Source: Devosia sp. 66-14 (GTDB lineage Bacteria; Pseudomonadota; Alphaproteobacteria; Rhizobiales; Devosiaceae). Taken from it: 60,399 nt of DNA. Location of the stretch: the NCBI GenBank assembly GCA_001899085.1, contig MKVB01000003.1, forward strand, positions 425,545 to 485,943, given 5' to 3'. Position numbers and translations under genes: made by a program. Position 1 is the stretch's first letter, and each line of letters opens with the position of its first letter. Positions 8,480 to 16,891 of this stretch are shown one piece after another. Under the pieces are notes generated by a model. The model did not search any database and was not told the DNA's origin. It saw only the letters and a list, made by a program, of their open reading frames with translations.

Positions 8480-9228
8480 GGCTGGGCGGGCTCCCGTGCG
8501 CCGACCGAAGCGGCGATCCGGTTGGCGATGGCTTCCCGCTCGGTGCGGCTGCGTTCGCCGCGCGGGGTTTCGAAGCGGTAATCGGCAGCGATGCGGGCAG
8601 GGCGACCGCTCAGCACGATGGCGCGGTCGGCCAGCATGGCGGCATCCTCGGGCAGGTGGGTGACGAGCAGCACGGTGGGGCGGCTGGCGGCGATCAGCGC
8701 GAACAGCACCTGCTCCATCTCCTGCACCAGGGTGCGATCGAGCGAAACGAAGGGCTCGTCGAGCAGCAGCAGGCGCGGGTTGACCGAGAAGGCGCGGGCC
8801 AGCGCGACGCGGCGCTGCATGCCGCCCGACAGCTCATGCGGGAAATAGTGCTCGAAGCCGGCAAGCCCGACGCGGCGCAGCATCTCGGCGGCGTCCTGTT
8901 CGGTGGTCTGGGGGCGCACGGCGCGGATATTGTCCAGCGCCGTCAGCCAGGGCAGCAGCCGCGCGTCCTGAAAGACGAAGCCGGCGGGTGGCGCGGCAGC
9001 GGCGGCAACGCCGTCGACGCTGACAGTGCCGGAGAACAGCGTGTCGATGCCGCCCACCATGCGCAAAAGCGTGGATTTGCCGACGCCGGAGGGACCGACA
9101 AGCGCCACCACCGAGGAAGGTTCGACCACCAGATCGAAGCGCTCGAGCAGCGGTTCGGGCAGGAAATCGAAGCGCTTGCCGTCGATGGCGATATCGAGAC
9201 GGGGACCGGTCATCGCGGTTGCCGCCAT
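8476..9228 (-). CDS. NitT/TauT-type ABC transporter ATPase
   Basis: This 250-residue importer ATPase of the nitrate/sulfonate/taurine family has Walker [10 protein letters not shown] near residue 46, signature LSGGMQRR near 136, and Walker B LLLLDEPF near 155. It would power uptake with the permease (9210-9908) and the binding protein (10022-11017), which lie upstream on the same strand. Its start overlaps the permease 3' end by 19 bases, which implies coupled translation. Substrate cannot be read from the ATPase. Confidence 0.9.
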
Positions 9229-9908
9229 CTGAGCACCCGGCGTTCGAGCGGACGCAGGATCAGGTACTCGAACACGAAGACCACCAGGATGAAGGCCGTG
9301 GTGTAGGCAAAGATGCCCTTGATGTCGAAGAACTGGAAGAACACCGAAATGCGGAAGCCGACGCCGCCGTCGGAGCCCAGCACCTCGAAGACCAGGACAA
9401 TCTTCCAGATCAGGCTCAGCCCGGTGCGGGCGGCGGCGAGCACGAACGGCATCAGCTGCGGCACCGAGATCAGCCGCAGCTGGCGCAGGAACGGCATGCG
9501 GAAGGCGCGGCCGAGATCGTCATAGGCGGGATCGAAGCTGCGGACGCCCTCGCGGATGGTGGCGATGACCAGCGGCAGCTTGTTGAGCACCACGGCGAGG
9601 ATCAGCGCGAACTCGGTGAGGCCCAGCCAGATATAGAGCACGATGGCGATGACGATGGCGGGAACGTTGAGCCCCACCACCACCCAGGCCGAGAACAGCC
9701 GGTCGGCGACCCGCGAGCGGCCCAGCGCGATGCCGATGGCGGTGCCGAGCGCCATGGCGACGACGAAGGCGATGCTGGCGCGGGTGAGGGTCTTGCCCAG
9801 ATCGGGCAGCAACTTGCCCGAGCTGGCCAGGGTCCAGACATGCACGCCGACATCGACGGGGGTGGGGAACAGACGCGACGGGAACAGCATGGCAAGGACC
9901 TGCCACAC
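9210..9908 (-). CDS. NitT/TauT-type ABC transporter permease (true start uncertain)
   Basis: This is a membrane permease of the SsuC/TauC type, with the cytoplasmic coupling-loop region around EGVRSFDPAYDDLGRAF. GTG 9908 gives 232 residues, but that start falls inside the first membrane helix. The frame stays open upstream, with a hydrophobic run LELVSLLLLLAVWQVL preceded by Arg-rich residues exactly as family members have. No ATG, GTG or TTG occurs in frame between 9909 and the end of the binding-protein gene at 10022. The real start may be a rare codon (GTA 9989, CTG 10013 or GTT 10019), or there is a sequence error. Confidence 0.82.
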   Translation of the reverse strand: MWQVLAMLFPSRLFPTPVDVGVHVWTLASSGKLLPDLGKTLTRASIAFVVAMALGTAIGIALGRSRVADRLFSAWVVVGLNVPAIVIAIVLYIWLGLTEFALILAVVLNKLPLVIATIREGVRSFDPAYDDLGRAFRMPFLRQLRLISVPQLMPFVLAAARTGLSLIWKIVLVFEVLGSDGGVGFRISVFFQFFDIKGIFAYTTAFILVVFVFEYLILRPLERRVLRWRQPR

Positions 9909-10021
9909 AGCCAGAAGCAGCAGCAGGCTGACCAGCTCGAGGGGAAACCCTCGCCTCGCCGGGCGCTGCTGCTGCCTGTCCGAAGTTACGGCTGCGGTCC
10001 TGCCGTCGCGCAGTTCAACGG

Positions 10022-11017
10022 CTATTTGCGATAGCCTTTCCAGAAGGTGCCGTCGGCCAGCTCGGTCGAGTCGCCGACCACGTCCGGACCACCGAACTTG
10101 GCCATGACGGCGAAGGATTCTTCGGCCGGCTTCATGTTGGACGCAGAGTACTTCGTGATGATGCCGGCACGGTAGTCGTCGCGCAGCTGGGTGAACAGCG
10201 CGTCGTCATCGCCGACATTCATCACGTCGCGGATCTTGTCCCAGAGCGCATCGTCGGTGAGCAGGGCGTTCTTGGTCTCGAAGCTGGCGTCGAGGAACCC
10301 CTTGATCGCGGCTTTCTTGGTGCGACCGGTCTCGTCGAAAAAGGCCCAGCCGAGCAGCGGCGGGGTTTCGGAGACGCCGAGATCGGCGAGCATGGCGGCG
10401 CCCGAGATCAGTTCGGTCTTTCCCGCCAGCTTGGCGCGGGAGTTCCAGTTCCACAGGTTGAGCGCGGCCTGGGCCTGGCCGCCGGTGAGCAGCTCGTTGA
10501 CCAGCGGCGGCGCGCCGAACTTGGCCTCGGCATCTTCGGTCAGGTTGCCGCCGGTCAGCTTGTTGTACTCGGCGGCGAGGATGACGTAGCTCTTGTCCAC
10601 CGGGCTGCCGGAGACGGCGAGGGTCTTGCCCTTGAGATCGGCGACGCTGGCAATGCCGGCGGCCGGATCGACCATCAGCCCGCCGACGGTCAGCGAGTGC
10701 GGCACCATGGTGACCATGTTGCCCTGGTGGCGCTGGATCGAGACCCAGACGAAATCGGACAGGATGACGTCGACCTGCTTGGCCTGCAGGGCGATCTGCC
10801 CGGCCTTGCTGTCGGCGACGTCACGGATGTCGAGCTTCAGGTGATGCTTCTTGTCGAGCTCGAGCGCCTGCATGGCGGCGAGCTCCCATTTCACGGTGCC
10901 GGTCGCCTGCACGCCGAGCGACAGTTTCTCCGGCTCGCCGTGCTGGGCGAAGGCGCCGGAGACGGCGCCGAACACCAGGGCTGCACCCAGCAGCACGGCC
11001 TGAATTATCTTGGGCAT
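10022..11017 (-). CDS. NitT/TauT-family ABC substrate-binding protein
   Basis: This is a 331-residue periplasmic binding protein. A signal peptide (residues 1-25, ending AFA) precedes two lobes of the NMT1/THI5-like fold, the family behind aliphatic sulfonate, nitrate, taurine and pyrimidine-precursor uptake. GGGAGGAACC directly before the ATG at 11017 decides the start against an upstream in-frame ATG at 11068. It begins the leftward operon that ends with the PQQ-associated ATPase, and lies head-to-head with the cupredoxin-like gene. Position inside an alcohol-oxidation island suggests import of a related small molecule or cofactor precursor; the ligand is not predictable from sequence. Confidence 0.88.
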   Translation of the reverse strand: MPKIIQAVLLGAALVFGAVSGAFAQHGEPEKLSLGVQATGTVKWELAAMQALELDKKHHLKLDIRDVADSKAGQIALQAKQVDVILSDFVWVSIQRHQGNMVTMVPHSLTVGGLMVDPAAGIASVADLKGKTLAVSGSPVDKSYVILAAEYNKLTGGNLTEDAEAKFGAPPLVNELLTGGQAQAALNLWNWNSRAKLAGKTELISGAAMLADLGVSETPPLLGWAFFDETGRTKKAAIKGFLDASFETKNALLTDDALWDKIRDVMNVGDDDALFTQLRDDYRAGIITKYSASNMKPAEESFAVMAKFGGPDVVGDSTELADGTFWKGYRK

Positions 11018-11188
11018 GGTTCCTCCCGCGGAACGCGTCGATATCGTTGGTGAGTGCAGCGCTAGCACCCGGGATCATTGGGCTTGGCTATATCATGTAT
11101 TGAGGCTGGCGGGTTGCTGGCGCGCGGCGGGACAGCAGATTGTAAATTGCGATAATGCTGATCGAAACTGCCTATGGGGGCCACTATT
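11018..11188. promoter_or_regulatory. Divergent promoter region of the two transporter operons
   Basis: These 171 non-coding bases separate the two oppositely oriented operons. GATAAT at 11151-11156 is a possible -10 for the rightward operon. GATATA on the minus strand near 11090 is a possible -10 for the leftward one. The -35 elements are weak, so an activator may be needed. One regulator bound here could control both transporters. Confidence 0.45.
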
Positions 11189-11602
11189 ATGAAGACCATT
11201 TTTGCTGCCGCGACCGCTGTGCTGATGCTGGCCGGAGTGGCGCATGCCGAAGGCAATCTCGCGGCGAACGGCACCGACCTGAAACTCGAGATCAACACCG
11301 TCGACCTCAAGTTCAGCCAGGAGGTGTGGGAGCTCGAGACCGGCAAGTACTACAAGCTCGACATCACCTCGGACGGCAACGAGGAGATCGCCGTGGTGGC
11401 GCCCGAGCTGTTCCGCAATTCGTGGATCAACCAGATTGTCGTCAACGACCTCGAAGTGAAGAGCTATGGTCTCTACTCGGTGGAGTTCGACGATGCGGGC
11501 ACCTTCAACATCACCTTCGTGCCGATCCGTCCGGGCGAGTATGACATCTATGTGCCGGGCTACGAGAACCGCGGGCTGAAGGGGAAGTTCATCGTCAAAT
11601 GA
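11189..11602 (+). CDS. Secreted cupredoxin-like protein lacking copper ligands
   Basis: This 137-residue protein has a signal peptide (residues 1-21, ending AHA). The mature domain is beta-rich and resembles cupredoxin-fold proteins (LKFSQEVWELETGKYYKLDITSDG, closing with the PGEYDIYVPGY segment). The mature part contains no Cys, His or Met, so it cannot form a type 1 copper site. It is rich in Asp and Glu, so binding of another hard metal ion is conceivable. ATG 11189 is preceded by GGGGG; an alternative ATG lies at 11174. It starts the rightward operon and overlaps the beta-propeller start by four bases. Confidence 0.82.
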   Translation: MKTIFAAATAVLMLAGVAHAEGNLAANGTDLKLEINTVDLKFSQEVWELETGKYYKLDITSDGNEEIAVVAPELFRNSWINQIVVNDLEVKSYGLYSVEFDDAGTFNITFVPIRPGEYDIYVPGYENRGLKGKFIVK

Positions 11603-12588
11603 GGTTCACCCGACGGACATTCGTCGCGACGGCGACGGCCCTGCTCGCAGCGAGCGTGGTGCCGCGTGCCGTCGCCAAGGGCACGGGGATGATTTTCGTG
11701 TCCACCGAGAAGGGCAACGAAGTGGTGGTGCTCGACCAGTCGCTGGCCGTGGTCAAGCGCATCGCCACATCGCGCCGGCCGCGCGACATGCACTTCAATG
11801 CCGCCAAGGAGCTGCTCTACGTCGCCTGCGGCGATGACGACGCGATCGACGTGATCGACGTGGCGACGCTGGAAGTGGTGGACTCGATCCCCACGGGACC
11901 ATCGCCCGAAGTGTTCGCCTTCTCGCCCGACGAGAAGGTGATCTACGTCTCGAACGAGGAGGACTCCCGGCTCGAGGCGATCGACATGGAGACGCGGGTT
12001 TCCATCCAGGATATTCCGACCGGCGCCGAGCCGGAGGGCGTTCTGGTCATGCCGGACGGCAAGACGGCGTATGTCACTTCGGAAGTCGCCGACATGGTGC
12101 ACGTGGTCGACACCACCACCGGGGCGGTGACCAAGAACATCCTCGTCGGCACGCGTCCGCGCCGCTTCATCCTGACCCCGGATGGGACGGAGCTGTGGGT
12201 CAGCTGCGAGCTGTCATCGGAGATCTACATCATCGATACGGCCACCAACGAGATCAAGGGCGACAGCCTGATCTTCGTGCCGCCCGGCTTCCGCGAGGAA
12301 GACGTGACGCCGGTGGGCATGGCGGTGACCAGGGACGGCTCGAAGATCCTGCTCAGCCTGGGGCGCGCCAACCACGTGGTGATCATCGACGGCAAGACGC
12401 ACGACGTGCTGCAATATGTGCTGGTCGGCAAGCGGGCCTGGTCGGTGGATCTCTCCAGCGATGAGAGCAAGGCCTATGTGGCCAACGGGCTGTCCGACGA
12501 CATCACGGTGATCGACATGGCGTCGATGAAGCCGATCCAGTCGGTGCCGGTGGGACGCGTACCGCATTCGGTGGTGATCGATGACTAA
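11599..12588 (+). CDS. YVTN beta-propeller protein of PQQ-dependent catabolism
   Basis: The protein has 329 residues. The N-terminus (TRRTFVATA) matches a twin-arginine signal, so it may be exported folded. It is followed by seven YVTN-type blades with repeated motifs such as LLYVACGDDDAIDVIDV, KVIYVSNEEDSRLEAID and KAYVANGLSDDITVIDM. It corresponds to model TIGR03866 (PQQ-dependent catabolism-associated beta-propeller). A similar propeller in the methylotroph lut cluster is reported to bind lanthanides (my recollection is LutD). Its start overlaps the preceding stop (ATGA), and its end overlaps the next gene by eight bases. Confidence 0.9.
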   Translation: MRFTRRTFVATATALLAASVVPRAVAKGTGMIFVSTEKGNEVVVLDQSLAVVKRIATSRRPRDMHFNAAKELLYVACGDDDAIDVIDVATLEVVDSIPTGPSPEVFAFSPDEKVIYVSNEEDSRLEAIDMETRVSIQDIPTGAEPEGVLVMPDGKTAYVTSEVADMVHVVDTTTGAVTKNILVGTRPRRFILTPDGTELWVSCELSSEIYIIDTATNEIKGDSLIFVPPGFREEDVTPVGMAVTRDGSKILLSLGRANHVVIIDGKTHDVLQYVLVGKRAWSVDLSSDESKAYVANGLSDDITVIDMASMKPIQSVPVGRVPHSVVIDD

Positions 12589-13774
12589 GCTGCATCGGGT
12601 CGGTTCGAACCTGCTCTACGGTCTCCTCCCCCTGGCGGCGGCGCTGTTTCTCGGCGGCGCCGCCTTTTCTGCCGAAGTCAAGATCGGCTATCTGGGGCTC
12701 AAGGACGACCCGCGCTATCACCCCGACCTCGTCTACACCCGCATCGAGATCGCGCCGGGCGGCAACCCGATCGACGGGGCGACGATGGGTGTGGAAGAAA
12801 TGAAGGTGGTGTCGGACGCGGTGGACCAGCAGGTGGTGCTGGATCGCCAGGAAGCGACCGATGCGGCGTCGCTGGTCGCCAAGCTCGACGAGATGGTCAA
12901 GGCGGGCGAACAGTTCGTCATCCTCGACCTGCCGGCCGAGCTGGTGGACCAGGTGGCCGGCCAGACCCGCGAGTGGCCGGTGACGCTGCTCAATGCCACG
13001 GCGCCGGAGGATTACCTGCGCCAGCGCTGCTACCCCAACCTGCTGCACACCGCCGCTTCTGACCGCATGCTGTCCGACGCCATGGTGCAGCTGCTGCGCA
13101 CCCGCAACTGGACCAAGGTGCTGATGCTGGTGGGGGCCGAACCGCGCGACAAGGCAATGGCAGCGGCGTTCCGCGCCTCGGCCGAGCGGCAACGCTTCAA
13201 CATCGTGGGCGAGCGCGAGTTCACCCTCGCCACCGATCCGGCGAACCGCGAGAGAAACAACTCGCTGCTGATCACCGGCAACGCCGATTACGACGTGGTG
13301 TTCGTCGCCGACCACCAGGGCGAGTTCTCTCGCTACCTGCCTTATGACACGCAGCTGCCGCGCCTCGTGGTGGGCTCGACCGGACTGGTCGCGGCGGAGT
13401 GGCAGTGGAGCTGGGACCGCGACGGTTCGACCCAGGTCACCTCGCGCTTCGAGACGCTGACCAACGGGCGCCGGATGACCGGGCAGGACTGGTCGACCTG
13501 GATCGCCGCCAAGGCGATCGTCACCGCCTATGCCAAGGCGCGCAGCGGCGAGTACCAGAAGACCGCCGACTATATTCGCGGCAACCGGTTGAAGATCGAT
13601 GGCGCCAAGGGCGTGCAGCTCAACTTCCGGCCGTGGGACGGGCAGATGCGGTTTCCGATCGTGCTGGCGACCCACAACGCGGTGATCGCAGAAGCACCGC
13701 TCGAGGGCTTCCTGCACCAGACCAACGTGCTCGATACGCTGGGCACCGATGAGCCGGAGCACAAGTGTCAGTAA
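12581..13774 (+). CDS. ABC substrate-binding protein, PQQ-alcohol-dehydrogenase system
   Basis: This 397-residue exported protein has a signal segment (about residues 8-30) and a type 1 periplasmic-binding (branched-chain amino acid-like) fold. It fits model TIGR03863 (PQQ-dependent alcohol dehydrogenase system binding protein). It overlaps the beta-propeller gene by eight bases and the permease gene by ten, a tight translational chain. Pairing an importer-style binding protein with an ABC-2-style permease is a known peculiarity of this system, whose cargo has been proposed to be an alcohol, a cofactor or, in lut clusters, lanthanide. No ligand can be assigned here. Confidence 0.88.
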   Translation: MTKLHRVGSNLLYGLLPLAAALFLGGAAFSAEVKIGYLGLKDDPRYHPDLVYTRIEIAPGGNPIDGATMGVEEMKVVSDAVDQQVVLDRQEATDAASLVAKLDEMVKAGEQFVILDLPAELVDQVAGQTREWPVTLLNATAPEDYLRQRCYPNLLHTAASDRMLSDAMVQLLRTRNWTKVLMLVGAEPRDKAMAAAFRASAERQRFNIVGEREFTLATDPANRERNNSLLITGNADYDVVFVADHQGEFSRYLPYDTQLPRLVVGSTGLVAAEWQWSWDRDGSTQVTSRFETLTNGRRMTGQDWSTWIAAKAIVTAYAKARSGEYQKTADYIRGNRLKIDGAKGVQLNFRPWDGQMRFPIVLATHNAVIAEAPLEGFLHQTNVLDTLGTDEPEHKCQ

Positions 13775-14577
13775 GCGCACAGCACCTGTGGCTCGGGGTC
13801 TATGCCATCACCTGGCGGGAGATCGCCAAGTTCCTCCGCCAGACCGAACGGCTGCTGTCGGCGCTGGTGCGGCCGGCGCTGTGGCTCATCGTGTTCGCCA
13901 CGGGTCTGCACGACCTGCTCGGCGTTTCGATCGTTCCGCCCTACCAGACCTATACGCCCTATCAGGAATATATCCTGCCCGGGCTGGTGGGGATCGTCAT
14001 CCTGTTCCAGTGCATGCAGTCGGCGCTGTCGATGGTCTATGACCGCGAAGCCGGGGTGATGCGGGTGATGCTGGTAACGCCGCTGCCGCGTGGCTTCCTG
14101 CTGTTTGCCAAGATCACCGGCGCGACCATCCTGGCGCTGCTGCAGGCCTATGCGTTCCTGATCGTGGCGCGGCTGGTCGGCTACGGGGTGCCGGATTTCG
14201 GCTACCTCACCGCCATTCCGGCGATCATCCTCGCCGGGCTGATGCTGGGCTCGATCGGACTCCTGGTTTCGGTCTACACGCCGCAGATCGAGAATTTTGC
14301 CGGGATGATGAACTTCGTGGTGTTCCCGATGTTCTTCCTCTCCTCAGCGCTCTACCCGCTGTGGAAGCTCAGGGAATCCGGGGCCGAGATCGTCTACTGG
14401 CTGAGCGTGGTGAACCCGTTCACCCACGCGGTGGAACTGATCCGCTTCGCCATGTACGGGCAGCTCAACCTCGTCTCGCTCGGCGTGGTGGCAGGCTGCG
14501 CGGCAGTGGCGTTCCTGCTCGCGGCACGCGGCTACGACCCGCAGGCCGGGGCGATCCGCAAAGTGAAGCGGGACTAA
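13765..14577 (+). CDS. ABC-2-type permease, PQQ-alcohol-dehydrogenase system
   Basis: This is a 270-residue membrane protein with six hydrophobic segments and the ABC-2 motif region YDREAGVMRVMLVTPLPR. It resembles PedC/LutF permeases (TIGR03861). Its cognate ATPase is probably the product of 7724-8479, transcribed from the other side of the shared promoter region. GTG 13765 overlaps the binding-protein stop by ten bases. It closes the rightward operon. About 900 bases with little coding content follow. Confidence 0.88.
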   Translation: MSVSAQHLWLGVYAITWREIAKFLRQTERLLSALVRPALWLIVFATGLHDLLGVSIVPPYQTYTPYQEYILPGLVGIVILFQCMQSALSMVYDREAGVMRVMLVTPLPRGFLLFAKITGATILALLQAYAFLIVARLVGYGVPDFGYLTAIPAIILAGLMLGSIGLLVSVYTPQIENFAGMMNFVVFPMFFLSSALYPLWKLRESGAEIVYWLSVVNPFTHAVELIRFAMYGQLNLVSLGVVAGCAAVAFLLAARGYDPQAGAIRKVKRD

Positions 14578-14753
14578 GCTAGGGCGTTGAGCAATGTGCC
14601 CTCGCGGGGGAAGACGGTCGTGAGCCGCAGACTGCAAAGGGCCGACGGGAAGGATCAAGCGTATCTCTGCCTGCCGGATTGGAGCGACCCTACGATCGCA
14701 TGGCAACCGGCCCTCCCGAGCCATCACGAGGGCGGTGCCTGGCGGCGGCTATT

Positions 14754-15068
14754 TTAGTGCGGGCTGACGCTCGCGAATACGTACGGCATGCCGACGTTGC
14801 GCACTTCGGGCGAAGGTGCGGGATCCACGGCACCCAGCGTGATCAGGACGCAAAGCAGGGCGCTAGGAAGGTTGTGTAGGACGCCGTCGACCAACTTGGT
14901 CACGGCACCGATCAGGCCATTGAGAGCGTTCGGCCGATCGGCCGGATGATCGGTGGGCTCGGTGTCGCGACGCTCGTCTTCATGGCCGTTATCATTGTTA
15001 TCGGCCGCGACTCTCGCGCTATCGACGCTTTGATCAAAGTCAGATGAAGTATTCCATTGAGCATACAT
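14754..15068 (-). CDS. Possible small hypothetical protein
   Basis: I do not recognise this 104-residue frame. The N-terminal half is very polar (Asp, Asn, Glu), followed by one moderately hydrophobic stretch around LHNLPSALLCVLITLGAV that could be a membrane segment. A good ribosome site (GGAGCGAGGAG, centred about 14 bases before the ATG at 15068) supports translation. Lower GC in the area and absence of neighbours leave doubt. It may be a lineage-specific protein, or chance. Confidence 0.4.
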   Translation of the reverse strand: MYAQWNTSSDFDQSVDSARVAADNNDNGHEDERRDTEPTDHPADRPNALNGLIGAVTKLVDGVLHNLPSALLCVLITLGAVDPAPSPEVRNVGMPYVFASVSPH

Positions 15069-15475
15069 GGCCGGTGCTCCTCGCTCCAGGGGGTCCTTGC
15101 TCGTGTGGTGGCTGGTATTTACTTAATATGTCTCCGATCGGTGTGATCGCGTGATCCAACGACTACCTCCGTGCGCTGTTTAACTGTGGACAACAAGAGT
15201 TTGTACGCTATTTCGAGATAGCGCAAGCGAGCGCAACTCGCTAACGACTCGGATGAGTCGCTGTGGCATTTTACCAAAGGGTCAAAAAGCGGAATCCTGT
15301 TTCTGTTAAGTCCTCGTTAATCAGTGAGCTGCGCGAATCGCATTGTCCCTTCCCGGCGTCCGCCGGAATCGCGTTCTTTTTTGCAGTTGCGTGACGGTCG
15401 TGGTGCTGATCGCAGGGCGGAGTTGAAGCCGGACGTTTCAGGTGATCAGCTGCACTCATTACTATTGAGGAGGAT
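15069..15475. other. Low-GC non-coding stretch with three stacked hairpins
   Basis: No credible gene is seen here and the GC content is below that of the surroundings. Three perfect short stems follow each other: 15206-15223 (CGCTAT/ATAGCG), 15227-15241 (GCGAG/CTCGC), 15245-15260 (CGACTC/GAGTCG). It lies 215 bases before the epimerase gene and 110 bases upstream of the small leftward frame. It might be a small RNA or a structured leader. Confidence 0.45.
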
Positions 15476-15478
15476 ATG

Positions 15479-16465
15479 ATGGGTCTCAACGTTCTGTTCG
15501 TTGGGGGCACCGGGCAGATTTCGCTGCCGTGCGTCGAGTATGCGGTCAAGCAGGGGCACAAGGTCAGCGTGTTCAACCGCGGGCAACGCGACGCGGCGCT
15601 GCCGGCCGGAGTGACGTCGATCGTCGGTGACATGAAGGACCCGGCGTCATACCGGAAGCTGGGCGCCATGCAGTTCGACGTGGTGGCGCAGTTCATGGTG
15701 TTCACGCCCGAGCAGATGGCCGAGGACATCGCCACCTTCGCCGGCAATACCCGGCAGTACATCTTCATCTCGTCGGCCTCGGTGTACGAGAAGCCGGCGC
15801 GGCACTACGTCATCACCGAGAAGACCCCGGCGGTGAACCCCTACTGGGGCTACAGCCAGGCCAAGATCTCCTGTGAGACGCTCCTGGCCGGGGCCGGGAA
15901 CCTGCCATGGACCATCGTCCGGCCGAGCCACACGGTGCGCACCGGGCTGCCGACGATGATGGGCGAGGGCGATATCGTCATCCGCCGCATGCAGCAGGGA
16001 AAACCCGTGATCGTCGCCGGCGACGGCACCTCGCCGTGGACGCTGACGCGCTCGAAGGATTTCGCCGTGCCGTTCGTCCACCTGTTCGGCAAGGACGGAG
16101 CGCTCAGCGAGATCTTTCACATCACCTCGGACCGCGGCTACAGCTGGGACGATATCTACAAGGCGATCGGGCGCGGCGTCGGGCTGACGCCGAAGATCGT
16201 GCACGTGCCCTCCGACACGCTGGTCGCCTACAACAAGGCCTGGGAAGGGCCGCTGATCGGCGACAAGACCTGGTCGGCCCTGTTCGACAACTCCAAGGTG
16301 AAGCGGGTGGCCGGCGACTTCACCTGCTCGGAGGATCTCGACGAGGTGCTGGCGGAGTCGATCGGCTTCCTCAAGCAGCGGCTCAGCTCGAACGCGCCGG
16401 TCAATATGGAACTCGATCCGCTGATGGATCGGATCACCGCGGAACAGGCGGCGCTCGGGCGCTAG
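15479..16465 (+). CDS. NAD-dependent epimerase/dehydratase family protein
   Basis: This is a 328-residue extended short-chain dehydrogenase-like protein. GGTGQI near residues 10-15 is the dinucleotide-binding loop, and SSASVYE plus YWGYSQAK hold the Ser-Tyr-Lys active-site set. Such enzymes act on nucleotide sugars or similar substrates. GAGGAGG at 15467-15473 lies just before two adjacent ATGs (15476 and 15479); the second gives better spacing. It is a single gene between a non-coding stretch and a tRNA on the other strand. Substrate not assigned. Confidence 0.85.
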   Translation: MGLNVLFVGGTGQISLPCVEYAVKQGHKVSVFNRGQRDAALPAGVTSIVGDMKDPASYRKLGAMQFDVVAQFMVFTPEQMAEDIATFAGNTRQYIFISSASVYEKPARHYVITEKTPAVNPYWGYSQAKISCETLLAGAGNLPWTIVRPSHTVRTGLPTMMGEGDIVIRRMQQGKPVIVAGDGTSPWTLTRSKDFAVPFVHLFGKDGALSEIFHITSDRGYSWDDIYKAIGRGVGLTPKIVHVPSDTLVAYNKAWEGPLIGDKTWSALFDNSKVKRVAGDFTCSEDLDEVLAESIGFLKQRLSSNAPVNMELDPLMDRITAEQAALGR

Positions 16466-16545
16466 GCACGGGTGGTAGGCAATGGGCGCGGCGGAGCATG
16501 GATGGCTTCGCCGCGGCGGGGCGGCGGGCGAACAGCCGTGGCCCC

Positions 16546-16577
16546 GAAAAACAAAAAGGCGCCCGAAGGCGCCTTTG
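16546..16577 (-). terminator. Terminator of tRNA-Gly
   Basis: On the minus strand AAAGGCGCC pairs with GGCGCCTTT around TTCG, and the right arm runs into TTTTTGTTTTT. It lies 29 bases past the tRNA 3' end. Confidence 0.8.
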
Positions 16578-16605
16578 TCATCTTCCCCTTGCGAAGGGAA
16601 GATAT

Positions 16606-16680
16606 TGGAGCGGGCGAAGGGATTCGAACCCTCGACCCTAACCTTGGCAAGGTTATGCTCTACCCCTGAGCTACACCCGC
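16606..16680 (-). tRNA. tRNA-Gly (GCC)
   Basis: On the minus strand the sequence starts GCGGGTGTAGCTCAGGGGTA and ends with an encoded CCA. The acceptor pairs GCGGGTG with CGCCCGC (one G-T pair). The anticodon stem CCTTG/CAAGG displays GCC. The T-loop GGTTCGAATCC is standard. A second hairpin (16580-16603) and a terminator follow. Confidence 0.97.
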
Positions 16681-16891
16681 ACTCCATCGGCTCTTTACGA
16701 TGCTTCGTTCCCGTGGGAAACTTGGCAGCGCCGAACCGCGCGCCTATATGCCCAATCGAAAGCGGGTTTGCAACCCATAATTCTGGTCTCATGAAAGCCG
16801 TGAAAAAGCTTGCGTCCATTACCCATCGGAGCGCAAGAAAACCAAGGAAAGACAGGCCTCTCGGCGGCCCGTCGCGGCAGGAAAGCACAGC

